A model generated the notes under the pieces. The model saw only the letters and a program-made list of their open reading frames with translations, ran no database searches and had not been told where the DNA came from. A DNA stretch of 64,000 nt from Centrapalus pauciflorus (lineage: Eukaryota; Streptophyta; Magnoliopsida; Asterales; Asteraceae), in NCBI GenBank assembly GCA_020465985.1, contig JAANYP010002800.1, positions 558,001 to 622,000 on the forward strand. The letters are read 5' to 3'. The translations under genes were made by a program, and so were the position numbers. Numbering within the stretch: position 1 is the stretch's first letter; every line of letters starts with the position of its first letter. This document shows positions 1-10,734 of the stretch, piece by piece.

Positions 1-243
1 GTAGCTACTGGTAGTTGCTGTTCACAGGTTTTGGGGATATAAAAACAATTGCGGGATTACGGTTTCACTTACACTCATACTCCTATTAGGATAGATAATC
101 AATCTACAATTGCTATAACTAATAATCCAGTCAAACACAGTAAAACAAAGCACATAGACATAAGACATCATTTCATACGTGATTGTGCTGAGAAGAACTT
201 AATTAAACTGGTAAAAGTGGCAATGGAAGATTATAATGCAGAT
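1..243 (+). pseudogene. pol: Copia element A, RNase H C-terminal fragment (left of insertion B)
   Basis: This is the end of a Ty1/copia Pol. The readable part from 49 carries the RNase H tail: the IDNQSTIAI motif and the H-S-K-T-K-H-I-D-I-R-HHF block that closes copia RNase H. RNase H would remove the RNA template during reverse transcription. Just upstream (about 1-48) the frame is broken compared with the same region of C at 27200-27280. The reading frame stops at 243 because element B is inserted there, and the missing residues resume at 6910. The rest of element A's pol lies left of the window. Confidence 0.9.
239..243. repeat. Target-site duplication of element B, left copy
   Basis: CAGAT immediately precedes the B 5' LTR and is repeated exactly at 6910-6914 right after the B 3' LTR. 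Removing B plus one copy restores a continuous copia RNase H frame across the insertion site, which confirms the borders. Confidence 0.95.
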
Positions 244-868
244 TGTTGATACACCCTATGTGACGATAGCAGACTAAGTAGTATTAGCATTCTGTCTAAG
301 TCATGTTGCAAAATATTGAATACTAACTAGTGTTTAATATATGTGTTTATATGTGTTTGATATTTATTGATTGTGTGTTTGAACTTGATGTAATGTGTTA
401 CAAGAAGTTCAAACATAAAGTCCAAAGATTAATTCAAACATGAGTTAAATCATATATTCAAATAGAAGTTGAACATGAGAAATTCGAATTCAGGATACAT
501 TCGAAATTAATATGGGAGGTAAATTCGAATGTGTCATGAAGAGAAACTCGAATGGGCCTTGGGCCTGGATTCGAGTTTGTCCAATGACAAACTCGAATGG
601 ACCTCTATAATTAGGGATTAACTCGAATCATTAGTAGACTTTTACAGAATTTGTGTGAGTAATTAGCAAAAGGCAATCTCGAGTTTATCAGCTGATAGTG
701 TGATAGTTCGGAGAGAATCATCACGTAGGTTCGTTCGTCGTCGATCGTACAGCGTTGTGGTAGTCTCCGTGTTCCGTGTGAGTGTTATATCCGTCAAGCC
801 ACTAACGAGGATTCCGCACTCGTTGGTGTGTGTCGCGTCTAGATAGATCCGTGTTACAAGACCTTACA
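244..868 (+). repeat. Element B 5' LTR
   Basis: Starts TGTTGATACACCC and ends CCTTACA, followed after two bases by the primer-binding site. It is the same family as the LTRs at 17982, 20150, 31876 and 58083. It contains the conserved bipartite hairpin at 376-415 and, late in the LTR, a GTTCGTCGTC-rich stretch common to the family. Confidence 0.93.
376..415 (+). other. Conserved LTR hairpin (copy in B 5' LTR)
   Basis: An 11-bp perfect outer stem (TGTTTGAACTT with AAGTTCAAACA) encloses an inner TGTAA/TTACA stem. Equivalent structures occur in the other LTRs of this family, with paired changes in the inner stem. See the findings. Confidence 0.7.
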
Positions 869-870
869 AA

Positions 871-882
871 TGGTATCAGAGC
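871..882 (+). promoter_or_regulatory. Primer-binding site of B
   Basis: TGGTATCAGAGC, complementary to the 3' end of plant initiator tRNA-Met, lies two bases after the 5' LTR. This is where minus-strand cDNA synthesis would start. Confidence 0.93.
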
Positions 883-1453
883 CTACGGGGTGTTCTTCGT
901 GTTCGTCGTGTTCATAAAGATACATCCTAGGTTTCTTGATGCTTTTGGACGGTTAATCTCACGTGTTTTTGTGTTTTTCGAGCTTATCAAATTGGAATCC
1001 GGGAAATACTTTGTTGTAGTTCACGTGAAAAACTCGAGGTATTAGCCGTTTCTCGAATTTGCGGCGCTCGACTTTGTTAAGGAGAAATTAGGGTTTTGCT
1101 CATTTTCGAGTTTGACCAAAATACGCTCCTTTCGAGTTTCCTAAAAGTGGTTTCGAGTTTGGACATTTCGAATTAACTTTAGGTTTCGACTTTGCACTAA
1201 AGTCGAATAGTGGGCTTCGAATTTACCTGGGTTTCGAGTTTGAGAAGTTTCGAATTTACCTGGAATTTCGACTTTAGAGACCTTCGACTTTGTCATCACT
1301 TTCGACTTTAACTGGATTTTAAAACTTAACTCGAATTTAATCCCAAATAGGTTTGAAATTAATTAAATACGAATTTACCTAAATTCGAAAGAATTAATTT
1401 AAATTAATTTCGAATTAAATTAATTAAGTTGAGATTCAATTATCTTTGAAACA
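883..1453 (+). other. B 5' leader with dense TTCGA-word array
   Basis: Non-coding leader between primer site and gag start. It is packed with variants of TTCGAATTT, TTCGAGTTT and TTCGACTTT, mainly from about 1040 to 1435. The same kind of array occurs in the leader of C (20930-21290). No ORF of note. Confidence 0.75.
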
Positions 1454-3255
1454 ATGACAAGTCTAAAACGGTTTCTGGAGATGGATCACGAGGTCGGAAA
1501 AGCAAATACTCCGCCAAAGTTGATGAAACTTGAAGACTATTACTGGTGGAAGGATCGGTTTGCCGACTTCACGCGTTTTAATGATATGCGCATGTGGATA
1601 TGTATCGACGAGGGAGACATTCCACCGACAGCTGAAGTCAAGGGACGACAAAAGGTTGTTCCTTATTCTAAAATGAAGGATGACGACAATAAGCTATTTG
1701 AAGCAGAGAACCGTGCATACGCTATCATAAGAATGGCGTTACCGCAGGATATTCTACACACTTTTCGAAATTAGAAGACAGCAAAAGAGTTGTGGGAGGC
1801 ATTGGAAAAAAAGGTGTGAGGGTAACCTGAGGGTTAGAAGGAAACTTATGGAGATGCTCAAGCAGTAGTTTGCGATCTTCAAAGCATTGAAGGATGAAAA
1901 GCTGGAAGACACTATCACGGGTTTTTATCATCTGCTGACTGAGTTAGACAGTCATGATATTGAGTATAGTGACACTGAGAAAAATAATAAGCTTCTGGAT
2001 GCTTTACCGGCCAAATGGGCGATGTATGTGGCCTTGATTAAGCATGATGAGGATAAATACTATACTCTAACTCTAGAGAATGTGGTGGGAACGCTGAGGG
2101 CGTATCATTTTGAGTTACTGAAGGCAGAAATGGATTATGAACAAGTTCAAAATCCAGCAATGTATTTTGGAAAATCAAAACCTTCAGTGGCAGCTGAAAT
2201 GAAGACAGCTACAACCTTCTTCTCGGGAGAAACATCGTCACCAGCTGAACCAGAGGACGCACAGAATAGGGCTTTCTTAGGGTTTAGTAGACCAGAAGAA
2301 CAGCAGCATCAGGCTACACCGGCATCTACATCTCAGGGATATTCTAAGATGTCTATGAGCGCTAAATTGGCTGAAGACCATCTGAATCTGTTGGCTTCAT
2401 TCGTGGCCGCATACGGAAATTGCGTTAAGGGCAAAATCAACGATCCTGCACTCTGGGATGAGGATTACGATCAGGTAGACCCTGATGACCTTGAAGAGAT
2501 GGATCTCCAATGGCAACTGGCCATGGTAACTCAGAGAGTTAAGAGGTTCATCAAACGGACGGGAAGAAATCTGAATATGAATAACAACAGGATTGGCTTC
2601 GATAAGTCCAAGGTAAAATGCTACAACTATCAAGGGTTAGGACCGAAGGTAGAGACCGAAGGTTGAGAATTACCAGGGACAGAATCAGAATCATGGATAG
2701 TATCAGAACCAATCACAACAGCGATATCTTCCGAGTACTTCAACCAGTCAAGCAAATATAGTTAGTCTGTTATCTAATGTCACATCAGACAGACAGCTAG
2801 ATGGCACTTATGACTGGAGTACACATCCAGAAACGAACGCTAGAGCCTTTTTGGCTAAAGTGACTGACACTGGGGATGTGACGGGGCAGCGCAGAACACA
2901 GGGGACAGCAGTCGAAATGAAAGCAGTCCGATGTGGGTGGAGAAGTCAGATGATCAAACGATTTTGGAGTTTGCCGCTCAGATGGCCAACGTGGAATCAG
3001 ATCATACTAAGGTACGTCTGAACTTTTCTCTTTTCCATGAATTGTGTGTTTTATGTGCTACTTCTAACGATAGGTTAAATTTAGTACTATAATCACATCA
3101 AAACATATCTGCTCAAAATGAATCTTTAAAATCAGATAATGCTAGCCTGATAGATATAAAGCAAGATCTTAAGGATAAGCTTAAGGCTGATGCACAGGAT
3201 GTTATAGTTCTAAAGGACAAACTGAGCGAACAGTGTGTTAGGTTAGAACTTATGT
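1454..3255 (+). pseudogene. gag: B gag (copia Gag with zinc knuckle and coiled-coil remnant), broken
   Basis: Gag forms the virus-like particle and binds genomic RNA. The start matches C's Gag (ATG followed by T-S/N-L). The capsid-like part spans 1454-2666, but a TAG at 1772-1774 replaces a Gln codon of C, and an indel in an A run near 1808 shifts the frame. The zinc knuckle near 2620 is ruined: its second Cys is Tyr and the His/Cys half is deleted. From about 2790 to 3255 recognisable coiled-coil sequence remains in broken frames, then is cut by the deletion that removed pol. Not translatable as one protein. Confidence 0.88.
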
Positions 3256-3318
3256 ACTTATACAAGTTCAAAATAAAACAAATTTGAATTTAAACAAGTT
3301 TATTTCTTTTTAATAATT

Positions 3319-3346
3319 CTAATATCTTATATGTTGTATTGTGCAG
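3319..3346 (+). promoter_or_regulatory. Candidate 3' splice site before B third ORF
   Basis: A CTAAT branch-point-like word lies about 24 nt before TGTGCAG, ending at 3346, directly ahead of the ATG at 3349. C shows the same arrangement at 29566-29593 with the same spacing. Splicing itself is inferred. Confidence 0.45.
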
Positions 3347-3348
3347 AC

Positions 3349-6260
3349 ATGGCTGATAGAATCTTTGTTCCCAAGCATAACATGGTCATCTCTCCTGACC
3401 ATGCGATTCCAGAGGCTCAAGCCTTCCGCCAGATGGTGGATTTTCTGATTGGATCAAGGAATGCATATGCTCTATCCCATAACATTCAGATAGTCATCCC
3501 TTACGTTCGTCAGTTTTGGGATCATTTGCAAGTGGATTGTACTGTTACTCCGACACTACTAAGGACGAGGGTCGCTGGACACCCTCTAGTGTTTTCAGCC
3601 GATATGCTACGTCAAGTTTTGCAGCTTGGATCTCAGGAACAAGAGAATGGGCTGATTGACTTCCCGTTATCAATCAGGCAGGTGGCTTTTGTTAGAATGG
3701 GGTATAGCCTGGACGTAACTAAGTATTCCTACATGAAAAGTGGGCTTATAGGAGAATGGCGATATTTGGCACACGTCTTTATGGTATGTTTTGCTGCGAA
3801 GAAAGCAGGCTTCGATTACATTGTATCGAAGATTCAGTCCGGAATGATAGCATTGGTGTACAAGCAAAGGTTTAGCTTATCAGAGATGTTCTTTTCTGAG
3901 TTTGTTCAACAAATAACAGCTCCAGACAGAGAAAGATTTCTGCTATATCCACGATTCGTGATGATGCTGATCAGACATTTCCTGCCAAACCTGCCACAGC
4001 TAAACGAAATTCAAAGCGTTGCTGTCATAGACAAACAGATTTTTGCAGATTGCTCAGCTCATAGGGGAAGACTGGCTAGGCCAGTGGATGCACCTCTTTT
4101 TGGTGCAGTGATCAATCCTGATTTTGTAGTCCCTGAAGGTGCCAACTGGGCAGGGGATTTACAGGTTCCACAGCAACCACAACAACAGCAACAGCCACTA
4201 CCTAGGCCTCAGCAGCAGAGGAGGAGGCAAAGGCCATCTGCGAGACAAATTCAGGCTAATAGGCCTTCCACAAGTCAGGTGCAAGAAACGGCAGAGGCTG
4301 GTCCGTCACCTGTACAACCTGTATCAGATCCTAGACTTCAGACTTTGGAGGAGATATGGGCAGCCGGACCTAATGCAAATGAGGAGATTACTACAGAAGT
4401 CGTTGGAGATCTGTTGGAGCCTCCAGAAGGAGAAGTTGATGTTTTTAAACAGATAGATGAGTATCAACCTGAGCAAGAAGGCGAAACCGTTTCAACTTCT
4501 GATTTTGAGTCAGAAGAAATTGAGGAGATTAAGGTTGAGGCCCCTGACACTGTGACTGCAGATCCGTCCATTCACATTGGGACATATGGATCAAGATTAG
4601 TTGTGATTGAGGAAGAGGTTAGAAGGAAAAGAGCTTCAAGGAAGTCAGATGACTCAGATTCTAAAGAAGAGGAAGTAGTACCTTTGGTACCTCGACAAAG
4701 GGCCAAAAGGCACAGGTTTATGCAGGGAGCTTCGTCTGCCTCTGTTTTCGAGCCTGAGATTCCATCCGCTCAACCATCTGTTCAACCACCAATCACACCA
4801 TCACCAATCACATCAATTCCATCCACTTCATCCACCTTCACAGACAACCAGCATTTCTCAGAGCTGAGAAGCAAGGTAGAGTTCCAGACAGTCCAAATAT
4901 TCCAACTCACAAAAGCAGTCAGCGAGCTTCAAGAACATAATGCAAAGATTGATCAATAAAATATTGAATTGAAGACATTTGTCGCTGATCAGGCTGCTGC
5001 GATCAGAACCATGAGGTCCCTCCTCGAGCAGCTAATGAAAAATCTTAAGGCTCAGGGGGAGACCAGCTGCAGAGATGCTCAAGAGATTGGAAGAGAAGAG
5101 GACGATGGCAATGATCCTGATGAGCAAAAAGATAGTGAGCCAGTAGATTTTACCTCTGCTCAGCATGCTGAAGTTCAGGGGGAGCCTAGTCGGTCAGGAG
5201 GAGAAGGAGGTGAGGCGGGTTCATCAAAGTCTTATGAAACTGATATGATAGACGCCTTGAGAGACATTGAGGAAGAAATAATGGATTTTGATGAAGAAGA
5301 TGATGTAGAGGAATTGGAAGAAGGAGAATTCGTACCGGAGGATATTGTTGATTGGAGATCTGGCGACGAAGTGATAGAAGATGAGGACGATAACGTCAAC
5401 GAGGTAATCGTAAATTCACAACCTATCACGGAGCTGTATGTGCGCAATAATCACAATCTGATTGATATAGACGAGATCAAGATAGCCTCGGTTGAAGACT
5501 CTGAATTTGAAAGAGTAGAAAAAGAGCCTTCCATGGCGATTTACTGAATCTATGGTTCAAGAAGGAACAAACGAAAGAAAAGCCAAAAATGAAGAAGAAA
5601 ATGAGGGTTCCTGGTGCTGAAAATCTCTCAGGAGGAATTATAAGCTGGTTCTTTGACCGAGAACTGCAGCTGTTTATATTAAAAAGGAGAGATGGTCTAC
5701 AATACCTAAGGTGAATGCTTAAAGTTTTCAATACATTGCCGAAGGTTGAAGTGAAAGAATTGGCGTGGAAAGAGCTTATTAATATTGGTGACGACCCTTA
5801 TGCTGAAGTAATTGCAAAGATTATTAGGAAAGAGGGTCGGTCAGGGAAATTTGAAAGGCTCAAGCCAAGAACTGGGAATAGAGTCGAGGACGCATCAAGA
5901 ATAGATCCTCATACAGGTAGACCATGGGCCAGAATGGTGTACAAGCCCGTAAAGTGTTCGAAGAGAGTGCCCATGAAGACGATGCCACAAGATGTTTTGA
6001 GTAACATGAAGTGGTGGTACGTTGATAATGAAACTGCTGAAGCAATAATGGAGGATACAGAAGACAAAGTGATTTTGCGAGTGTATGATCCGTTACACCT
6101 AATAAATCTATCGAAGGACGACCTGCAGAAGCTGAATGATCAGCCTATCTTCTTCCATGTAGGTTGGAGGTCTGATGCTAGGAAGTACCAAAAGGTAGTG
6201 AAAGTATGTATAGATGCAGGTTTATATGCAAGTAGCAGTATATATAGTTCTAGTACTTAA
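3349..6260 (+). pseudogene. B third ORF (post-gag additional ORF), nearly full length
   Basis: Large ORF in the env position, function unknown. I chose the ATG at 3349 because it aligns with C's ATG at 29596 and follows the AG; an in-frame ATG at 3331 is possible. Order: a conserved N-terminal domain (to about residue 260; IPYVRQFWDHLQ and FSADMLRQVLQL motifs), a Q/P-rich linker (about 270-320), an acidic Ser/Glu region, a coiled coil (about 500-575), a very acidic stretch to 5547, then a conserved C-terminal domain (about 5590-6258; LSGGIISWFF and YDPLHLINLSKDDL motifs). A TAA at 4957-4959 interrupts the frame and a frameshift lies between about 5520 and 5590. No signal peptide or membrane segment is evident, so it does not look like an envelope glycoprotein. 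Confidence 0.8.
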
Positions 6261-6290
6261 TCAAAATGTAAATAGTTAGAAGCTATCGTC

Positions 6291-6301
6291 AATGGGGAGT
6301 C
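6291..6301 (+). promoter_or_regulatory. Polypurine tract of B
   Basis: AATGGGGAGTC directly abuts the 3' LTR. It corresponds to AAGGGGGAGTC in C and AAAGGGGAGTC in A; plus-strand DNA synthesis would start here. Confidence 0.8.
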
Positions 6302-6909
6302 TGTTGATACACCCTGTGTGACGATAGCAGTCTAAGTAGTATTAGCATTCTGTCTAAGTCATGTTGCAAAATATTGAATACTAACTAGTGTTTAATATAT
6401 GTGTTTGATATTTATTGATTGTGTGTTTGAACTTGATGTAATGTGTTACAAGAAGTTCAAACATAAAGTCCAAAGATTAATTCAAACATGAGTTAAATCA
6501 TTTATTCAAATAGAAGTTGAACATGAGAAATTCGAATTTAGGATACATTCGAATTTAATATGGGAGGTAAATTCGAATGTGCCATGAAGACAAACTCGAA
6601 TGCGCCTTGGGCCTGGATTCGAGTTTGTCCAATGACAAACTCGAATGGACCTCTATAATTAGGGATTAACTCGAATCATTAATAGACTTTTGCAGAATTC
6701 GTGCGAGTATTTAGCAAAAGGCGATCTCGAGTTTATCAGCTGATAGTGTGATAGTTCGGAGAGAATCATCACGTAGGTTCGTTCGTCGTCGATCGTACAG
6801 CGTTGTGGTAGTCTCCGTGTGAGTGTTATATCCGTCAAGCCGTTAACGAGGATTCCGCACTCGTTGGTGTGTGTCGCGTCTGGATAGATCCGTGTTACAG
6901 GACCCTACA
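6302..6909 (+). repeat. Element B 3' LTR
   Basis: Starts TGTTGATACACCC and ends CCCTACA, pairing with the LTR at 244-868. It lacks an 11-bp duplication and a 7-bp segment found in the 5' copy, in addition to about 19 substitutions by hand count. Confidence 0.93.
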
Positions 6910-6989
6910 CAGATTTATTCACTAAAGCTTTCGATAAGTCTCGCTTTGAGTTGCTAGTTCAACTAAATGGTATGCGTATTCCAGAGTAA
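6910..6989 (+). pseudogene. pol: Copia element A, last residues of RNase H (right of insertion B)
   Basis: Continues the frame broken at 243: after the duplicated CAGAT the sequence reads the LFTKAFDKS tail and closes at TAA 6987-6989. The equivalent end in C is TAA 27535-27537. Confidence 0.88.
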
Positions 6990-8808
6990 CTTGACCTTAG
7001 AATATTTTTCTTTCTTTTTATAGTAAGTTAGCGTTTAAGTATAATTTATTTCCATTTATAATAAGTTAGTAGGTTAGTTTATTAGCTTATCTTAAAAATG
7101 AAAAACCAAAGAAAAAAAAAGAGAGAAAACCATAAAAAGTTCAAAAAAAGAGAATATTAGAAAATTGAGTTAAGTCTTAGAGACATAGGTTCAAAGTGAC
7201 GAAAATTAGCACCGTCTAAACAAACTCTAAGTGTTAAACTTTCACACATAATGCACCATAAAATCTAAGTGATATGCATTTTCTTGTTTGATGTGTTGGT
7301 AGGCATAATACACAAAGGGAATCTCAAAAGCTAATAAAATATTCAAGAAAAAGTCATATGTTTAACTAACTTAGATGTATGACCAAATGGTCTTAATTTC
7401 TATGTTAGAGACATACAGACAATGATTCTAAATGAGGTATGCAAATTTTTTAGGGGATGTATAGCACCATCAAAATACATCTTAAAAGAAAAGAAAAGAA
7501 AAATTTTTGATAAAAAGGGAGGGAGTCAAAACAAGTCGCTTTCTTGTACGTAAGTACAGACCTGTCACCTTTGTTTTGACTCAAGTTAGCAAAACAAGTC
7601 GCTTTGTTGTACGTAAGTATAGACCTGTCGCCGCTGTCTTGCTAACTTTATATAAACTCTAAGACAAACTAAGACACTCTGTTGTATGTAAATACAGAAC
7701 TGTGTCCGACGTTTGCCTTTTAAAGAAAATTTGTAATACCAAAAAGTTATAATCGTTGTGTGTCTGCCTTGAGCATAGAAGTATATCTAAGTATGGGACA
7801 TGTAAGGTAGTCTCTTGATAAATAAAAAAGGCCAATGGATATTCCAAAGTGTAAAATGTTTGAAGGGAAAATCATACCGACAATCGACTTAAAATGTATA
7901 TCACGACAAAAAATCAAAGGAATCAAAAATTTCTAAGTGTGAAAGTGTAATACTGAAAGTGCGTTTAACACCGCTATCTGATTGAACCTTCTTTGACTAT
8001 CACGCAAAAATATTCTGTTAGTTTAGGTCGAAAATTTTGTAAACGTATTTTTGAGTAGCTTAAGTTTAAATTTTAATCAAACTTTATTTTACTTTATTTT
8101 ATTTTACTATATTCAAGTAGGAAAAGGTCAAAGTTACTAGGATGCATTTTTGGTTGAATAAACAAATATTGCGTGAAAATTTGTTGCTTAGTCTGAATGA
8201 TTCTGAAAGGTTTGTAAAATTCCGTTACACGAAAAAGTTGAAAAAGTTGAATTTTATTCAAGTATTTTCAAAATTTTCACTTAAGTTCGAAATTCAGAAA
8301 AATTCGAACTTCACTGCGAATTTGTCAGGAAGTTCGAACTTATGCTAAGTTCGAAGGTAGTTGGTGTAAATAGGTCAACAGTACTTCATTCAAGGCACCT
8401 TCCCTCGACTTTCTTCATTCGAACTTGTCTCCGGCGATCTCGAACTTGTTCTTTGAACTTGTCGTGTTTTGAATTTCTCACTATTCTTCGAAGTTATGCT
8501 TCCATTTCTCGAACACACTCATATACATAGGAATAGTAATCATTAGTATACAAAGTATGGGTAGATTAGGACATTATTATGGCAAAAATCGAGTTTATTT
8601 GATGTTTATTTGAGTTGAAACTTTGTAGTTTTAAATCACAAGTTTTGACGGATAAAAGTTCAAATAAGTCATATATAACTTCGATTAGAACCTAATAGGA
8701 CTAGATTTTACTATTGGTTAAGTCAAATGGGGTTAAAATCTTGGATTTTAGTTTGAAAGTGACCGACTTTGAACATGTTCTTCAGGTTCAAACTTCTAAG
8801 AAAGAGTG
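6990..8808 (+). other. Element A spacer between pol and third ORF
   Basis: Non-coding, alignable along its length with C 27538-29500. It holds purine-rich AAAAGAGA runs (7080-7160), the triple hairpin array (7523-7719), a T-rich run (about 8070-8110) and TTCGAA words (8240-8510). The end differs from C: sequence before about 8800 jumps into the middle of the third ORF, so the start of that ORF has been deleted in A. Confidence 0.75.
7523..7719 (+). other. Triple hairpin array in A spacer
   Basis: Three successive hairpins of about 60 nt. Hairpin 1 (7523-7582) has a perfect 12-bp stem, GAGTCAAAACAA with TTGTTTTGACTC. Hairpin 2 (7585-7646) has GTTAGCAA with TTGCTAAC. Hairpin 3 (7661-7719) has AAGACAAAC with GTTTGCCTT plus an inner GACAC/GTGTC. 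Each tip is a short stem with a GTAA loop: TGTAC-GTAA-GTACA, TGTAC-GTAA-GTATA and TGTAT-GTAA-ATACA. The array is conserved in C at 28082-28278. Function unknown. Confidence 0.75.
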
Positions 8809-8922
8809 GGTGGACAGGCAATCGTCTTTTCGGCTGATATGTTAAGACAGATCCTACAGCTGGAATCTGAGGACCAAGAGGCGGGGCCGATAGATTTTTT
8901 CCGTTACATATTCGGCAAGTAG
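8809..8922 (+). pseudogene. Element A third ORF, N-terminal fragment (left of insertion D)
   Basis: Reads GGQAIVFSADMLRQILQL, the counterpart of B's VFSADMLRQVLQL segment, then runs into the D insertion at 8923. About 80 residues that precede this point in B and C are missing. The ORF resumes at 15403. Confidence 0.8.
8918..8922. repeat. Target-site duplication of element D, left copy
   Basis: AGTAG, repeated at 15398-15402. A 6-bp AAGTAG reading is also possible because the last base of the D LTR is A. Confidence 0.9.
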
Positions 8923-10695
8923 TGTCACATCCTTGCTTTAAAACATGCTTGCTTATCCCAGGAATAATAATAAATGCATAAAGCTAAATAAAATATTACA
9001 ATAAGTCATGCACTACACGTGCTACAAGGTTACAGTACTAAATTGCTAAAAACATCATAATATAAATAAATGCAGCTACCCAAAACCCAAGGCACCATAA
9101 AGCTATACCACAAGCTGAAAGTGAGCTAAGTCCTCTGGGTTGATCAGAAAATAGACCTAAGCAGAAGGTCTAGCTTGCTCTTTACCTTTTCCTGTAAAAA
9201 TTGTGAGTAGCAACTGTAAGCTAAAGCTTAGTGAGTAAACAGATATTCATGAATGCATGTAAAATATGAGGCGAAAGTGCCTATAAAGGCTGTTATGCTT
9301 GCTTGCTTGCTTGCTTGTTTGCTTAATACCCAGAAAGAATGCTGCACAATTGAGACATTTCACGCAGAACGGAGATGCCACCACTAGGGGTTTACCGTTG
9401 ACAGATGATCAATCTGTGATGCGGGGCTAGCTACCCGCATAATGCTTAGGGATAGTGGTGAGCATCAGAATTGCTTGCTTGCTAAATATAATGCTTATAA
9501 AAATGCACAAAGAAACGCTCAAACAAAGCTTGTTGTATGATATGCAGAACAATAAACAGATAACAGTATATTATGCACATTAATAGATCAGGTGTAAGAT
9601 CCGGCTAAGCTGGGTATCGCCTGTACCACAGTGTTCGCCTTCACTCACAACAGTCTATTGAATTCCAAAGAAATCATATAGGAGCAATTTATTTCTCAAT
9701 TTCATATAAAACATGTAAACAAGAATAACTGTTACTCACAGCACTGAAAATGCCTTTAAATGCTCTGAAATACTTGCTCGGGCTTATTTACGCTTTAAAT
9801 TGCTTTATAACGCTTGCACTTGCTTATCTAGGCTTTAATATATTTTGGCACTGGCTTTGACTCGCAACTGGGGTACACAGCTTATGTATAATATCTGAAG
9901 TTTAATATTACAGAACATGTGCTAAATTAATACTGCTAGCTCAATATTCCTATATCTATAAGCCATAACTTCTAGCTAAATATTTTGCTATTTATTTTGC
10001 TAATTTATGCGTTGCTCATTAATTTTATCAATTAAATTCGAATTTAGGGGACAGATTCGAACACATGGTTCCAAATTCGAAGACAGATTCGAACCTCATT
10101 CTCGAATCTGAAGCTAGATTCGAACCTATGTCTCGAATCTAGCTCTATTCGAGCTTGTTCTTGGTATTTCGAGTTTGTTCTATGCATACTCGAGTTTGTT
10201 CATAAACTACAGCTTTAAACATGCATTTTCAAGCCTCAAATCCACAAATAAGCTAAGTAATAAGCCTCGGTTAAGTTATATTATACATAATCTACCATAT
10301 TTTAGCTAAAACTCATACGAAATCAGCTTTAAATCGCCTAAAATGATAAACTCGAATTTGTAGCTTCAAAACCGAAAGTGTAGAAAACGAAAAGGGCGAT
10401 TCTTACCTCAAAACCGTATGAAATCACGCATGCAATAGCAGATTCGGATAGTACACTTCGAGACCTTTCCGATGACTTATAGAACTCGAGATTTGGCCGG
10501 TCGGTTAGGGAGAAAAGCTAAAGAGAAGTTTCCGGGCTAGAGAGAGAAGCTCTGAAATTTGCTAGAAGGTTTTGCAAAAGTGAGAAAATGTATCTCCCGA
10601 CTCCTATTTATACTAAATCTCGAAATTACATCATTTTACGCAAATTGCTCAAAATTACTAAAAATAAAAATGCAAATAAAAAGTAAGGTGTTATA
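8923..10695 (-). repeat. Element D 3' LTR
   Basis: On the plus strand it runs TGTCACATCC to GGTGTTATA, so read on the element's strand it begins TATAACACC and ends GGATGTGACA. The TA...CA termini differ from the usual TG...CA. It contains a GCTT microsatellite (about 9298-9326), many TGCTT words, and a TTCGA-word array at about 10040-10200. Confidence 0.93.
10597..10612 (-). promoter_or_regulatory. TATA-box region of D 3' LTR
   Basis: Read on the minus strand: TATAAATAGGAGTCGG, about 85 bp inside the LTR's 5' edge. The same 16 bases occur in the other D LTR and in the copia F LTR. Confidence 0.7.
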
Positions 10696-10734
10696 GTATG
10701 AGCCCACCACGCTTGCACTTCGTCCTCGAAGTAC

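Larger units (their letters stand above)
244..6909 (+). mobile_element. Element B: non-autonomous copia LTR retrotransposon (gag plus third ORF, no pol)
   Basis: A complete insertion: two LTRs, tRNA-Met primer site, 3' purine tract and a 5-bp target duplication. The interior holds a broken gag (1454 to about 3255) joined directly to the third ORF (3349-6260). Protease, integrase, RT and RNase H are absent. Relative to C the deletion joins the Gag coiled coil (C near 23093) to the end of the pol-ORF3 spacer (C near 29513), with a short shared ATGTA at the join. A hand comparison of its LTRs gives about 19 substitutions and two small indels over about 610 bp. It must have moved using enzymes from a relative such as C. 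Confidence 0.93.

Noticed and set aside
871..882. Primer-binding sites as tRNA genes
   Set aside because: Only 11-14 bases match the tRNA-Met 3' end; there is no cloverleaf around them.
1040..1435. TTCGAA words as heat-shock elements like those of ONSEN
   Set aside because: Heat-shock elements need nTTCnnGAAn with a two-base gap; most words here are TTCGAA or TTCGAGTTT without it.
3349..6260. Third ORF of B as an envelope glycoprotein
   Set aside because: No signal peptide, transmembrane helix or cysteine pattern; composition is acidic, Gln-rich and coiled-coil.
9298..9330. GCTT repeats in the D LTR as a CRISPR-like or regulatory array
   Set aside because: Plain 4-bp microsatellite without spacers, also present in the other D LTR and the E LTR.
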